A stretch of DNA of 64,000 bases from Hyphomicrobiales bacterium (GTDB taxonomy: Bacteria > Pseudomonadota > Alphaproteobacteria > Rhizobiales > Rhizobiaceae). Below, one piece after another: positions 62,950 through 64,000 of the stretch; positions within the stretch are counted from its first letter, which is position 1; each line of letters opens with the position of its first letter. A program made the position numbers and the translations under genes. The DNA is taken from positions 310,001 through 374,000 of the forward strand of contig JAJFHV010000013.1 in NCBI GenBank assembly GCA_021775415.1, given 5' to 3'. The notes under the pieces are model-generated. The model worked only from the letters and a program-made list of their open reading frames with translations, was not told where the DNA came from and did no database searches.

Positions 62950-64000
62950 TCAAAGGCCCTGATTATAATCCCCGACTTCCGGATTTTCACGCAGGATCGA
63001 GTCGACTGCATCGAACATTTCTATTTTACGCTTGTCAGACACCGGGCTCTCCACCACCACAACCAGTTTGGGTTCGTTTGAGGAGGCGCGTACCAGACCC
63101 CAGGTGCCGTCTTCTGCCACAACCCGTACGCCATTGACTGTGACCAGGTCACGAATGCCTTGCCCCGCTACCGTTTCACCGTCCTTTTGCATCGCCTCAA
63201 ACCGCTTTACCACCCGGTCCACTACATCATACTTGGTTTCATCAGCACAATGAGGTGACATGGATGGAGAACCATACGTCACAGGTAAGGCGCGACGGAG
63301 GTCAGCCATCGACTTGTCCGGATTACGTTCCAGCATGTCACATACTGCAATCGCTGTTACGATGCCGTCATCATAGCCCCGGCCAATCGGTTCATTGAAA
63401 AAGAAGTGCCCTGATTTCTCAAATCCGGCAATGGCACCAAGTTCATGCACCCGACGCTTGATATAGGAGTGGCCGGTTTTCCAATAATCGGTTTTGGCAC
63501 CGTGTTCAGCCAATACCGGATCGGTGAGAAACAGGCCGGTTGATTTGACATCGGCAACGAATTTTGAACCGGGATACTGTGCAGAAATGTCGCGCGCCAG
63601 CATCACCCCAACCTTGTCCGCAAAGATTTCTTCGCCTTCATTATCAACAATACCGCACCGGTCTCCATCACCGTCAAAGCCGAGCGCAACATCTGCTCCG
63701 GTCTCAAGAACCCGGTCGCGCATTGCGTGCAACATGGTCATGTCTTCGGGATTGGGATTGTAATTCGGAAATGTGTGGTCAAGCTCGGTATCCATATGGA
63801 TGACATCAATGCCCAGCTTTTCCAGCACTCGCGGAGCGAATGCTCCTGCCGTGCCATTGCCGCATGCCGCAATTGCCCGAATTTTTCTGGTAAATGGTTT
63901 GTGCGTTGAGAGCGCTTCAATATAGCGCTCAGCAAAACCCTCGATGAATTGATAACTTCCGCCCGGTTTCAGTTTCCACTCTCCGGATAGTACGATGTCA
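62950..64000 (-). CDS. Phosphomannomutase/phosphoglucomutase, 5' end outside window
   Basis: Alpha-D-phosphohexomutase that interconverts hexose 1- and 6-phosphates for polysaccharide precursors. 350 codons of the C-terminal two thirds are visible; the frame is open to the window edge and I see DIVLSGEWKLKPGG at the start of the visible part, then ACGNGTAGAFAPRVLEKLG. Motifs: metal-binding GFDGDGDRCGIVD, sugar-binding GFEKSGHFFFNEPI with GYDDGIVTA, and C-terminal phosphate-binding RASSNEPKLVVVVES. The catalytic phosphoserine region (TASHNP type) lies beyond the window. It is upstream of dgcA by 9 nt and probably heads the operon seen here. Confidence 0.93.
   Translation of the reverse strand, partial: DIVLSGEWKLKPGGSYQFIEGFAERYIEALSTHKPFTRKIRAIAACGNGTAGAFAPRVLEKLGIDVIHMDTELDHTFPNYNPNPEDMTMLHAMRDRVLETGADVALGFDGDGDRCGIVDNEGEEIFADKVGVMLARDISAQYPGSKFVADVKSTGLFLTDPVLAEHGAKTDYWKTGHSYIKRRVHELGAIAGFEKSGHFFFNEPIGRGYDDGIVTAIAVCDMLERNPDKSMADLRRALPVTYGSPSMSPHCADETKYDVVDRVVKRFEAMQKDGETVAGQGIRDLVTVNGVRVVAEDGTWGLVRASSNEPKLVVVVESPVSDKRKIEMFDAVDSILRENPEVGDYNQGL

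Overview
The window reads as chromosomal DNA of an alphaproteobacterium, most likely of the order Hyphomicrobiales (Rhizobiales) and perhaps a marine heterotroph. The support is gene order (glnD-murJ, grpE-hrcA/rph-rdgB-hemW, rsmI-yraN-gshB, rpsA with cmk-aroA upstream and sppA-ihfB-lapA downstream), a TIGR02300 acidic protein beside tRNA-Ala, and an abundance of TRAP and ABC uptake systems. Base composition looks close to balanced. I see no transposase, integrase, phage gene, CRISPR array, rRNA or obvious defence system.

Layout. 1-5878: minus-strand housekeeping genes (murJ partial, glnD, grpE, hrcA). 6017-8964: plus-strand rph, a VOC protein, rdgB, hemW. 8969-15171: an LpoA-like lipoprotein, then GST, a FAD oxidase, rsmI, yraN, gshB and a secreted protein of unknown function; the GST-oxidase pair sits inside the usual lpoA/rsmI neighbourhood. 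15203-20406: a DUF6356 protein, an Lrp/AsnC regulator with a near-perfect operator palindrome, gyrB, and a GGDEF-EAL protein. 20407-21550: 1.1 kb with no credible gene, probably decayed or repeat-derived. 21551-22593: DM13 and tandem-DUF2061 proteins. 22596-29125: lapA, ihfB, sppA, rpsA (with a strong terminator), cmk, aroA, a TIGR02300 protein and tRNA-Ala(GGC).

29202-57687 is a transport and acyl-CoA region. It holds (i) a TRAP system with a Tat-exported TakP-like binding protein and unusually enlarged permeases; (ii) a DppABCDF-type ABC transporter whose last gene is a SABATH-family carboxyl methyltransferase; (iii) a VOC protein and a class-I glutamine amidotransferase; (iv) a second, standard TRAP system, divergent from a crotonase-like protein and an acyl-CoA synthetase; (v) a Liv-type ABC transporter with a long-chain acyl-CoA synthetase gene at its 5' end and a PaaK-like ligase gene at its 3' end, plus a divergent ferredoxin reductase. 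All four substrate-binding-protein genes are followed, 5-30 nt after the stop codon, by a strong intercistronic hairpin, consistent with higher expression of the binding protein than of its membrane partners.

57693-64000 carries dxs, a SAF-domain NAD-dependent oxidoreductase, a D-amino-acid aminotransferase, a DgcA-type enolase-superfamily epimerase/racemase and the 3' part of a phosphomannomutase gene. Dat and DgcA together suggest metabolism of D-glutamate/D-alanine or of murein peptides.

The best candidates for something undescribed are the ABC transporter-SABATH methyltransferase operon, the enlarged TRAP permeases, and the Liv operon bracketed by two different ligases, one lacking the usual phosphate-binding motif. 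Family names come from motif recognition by eye; no database search was run.
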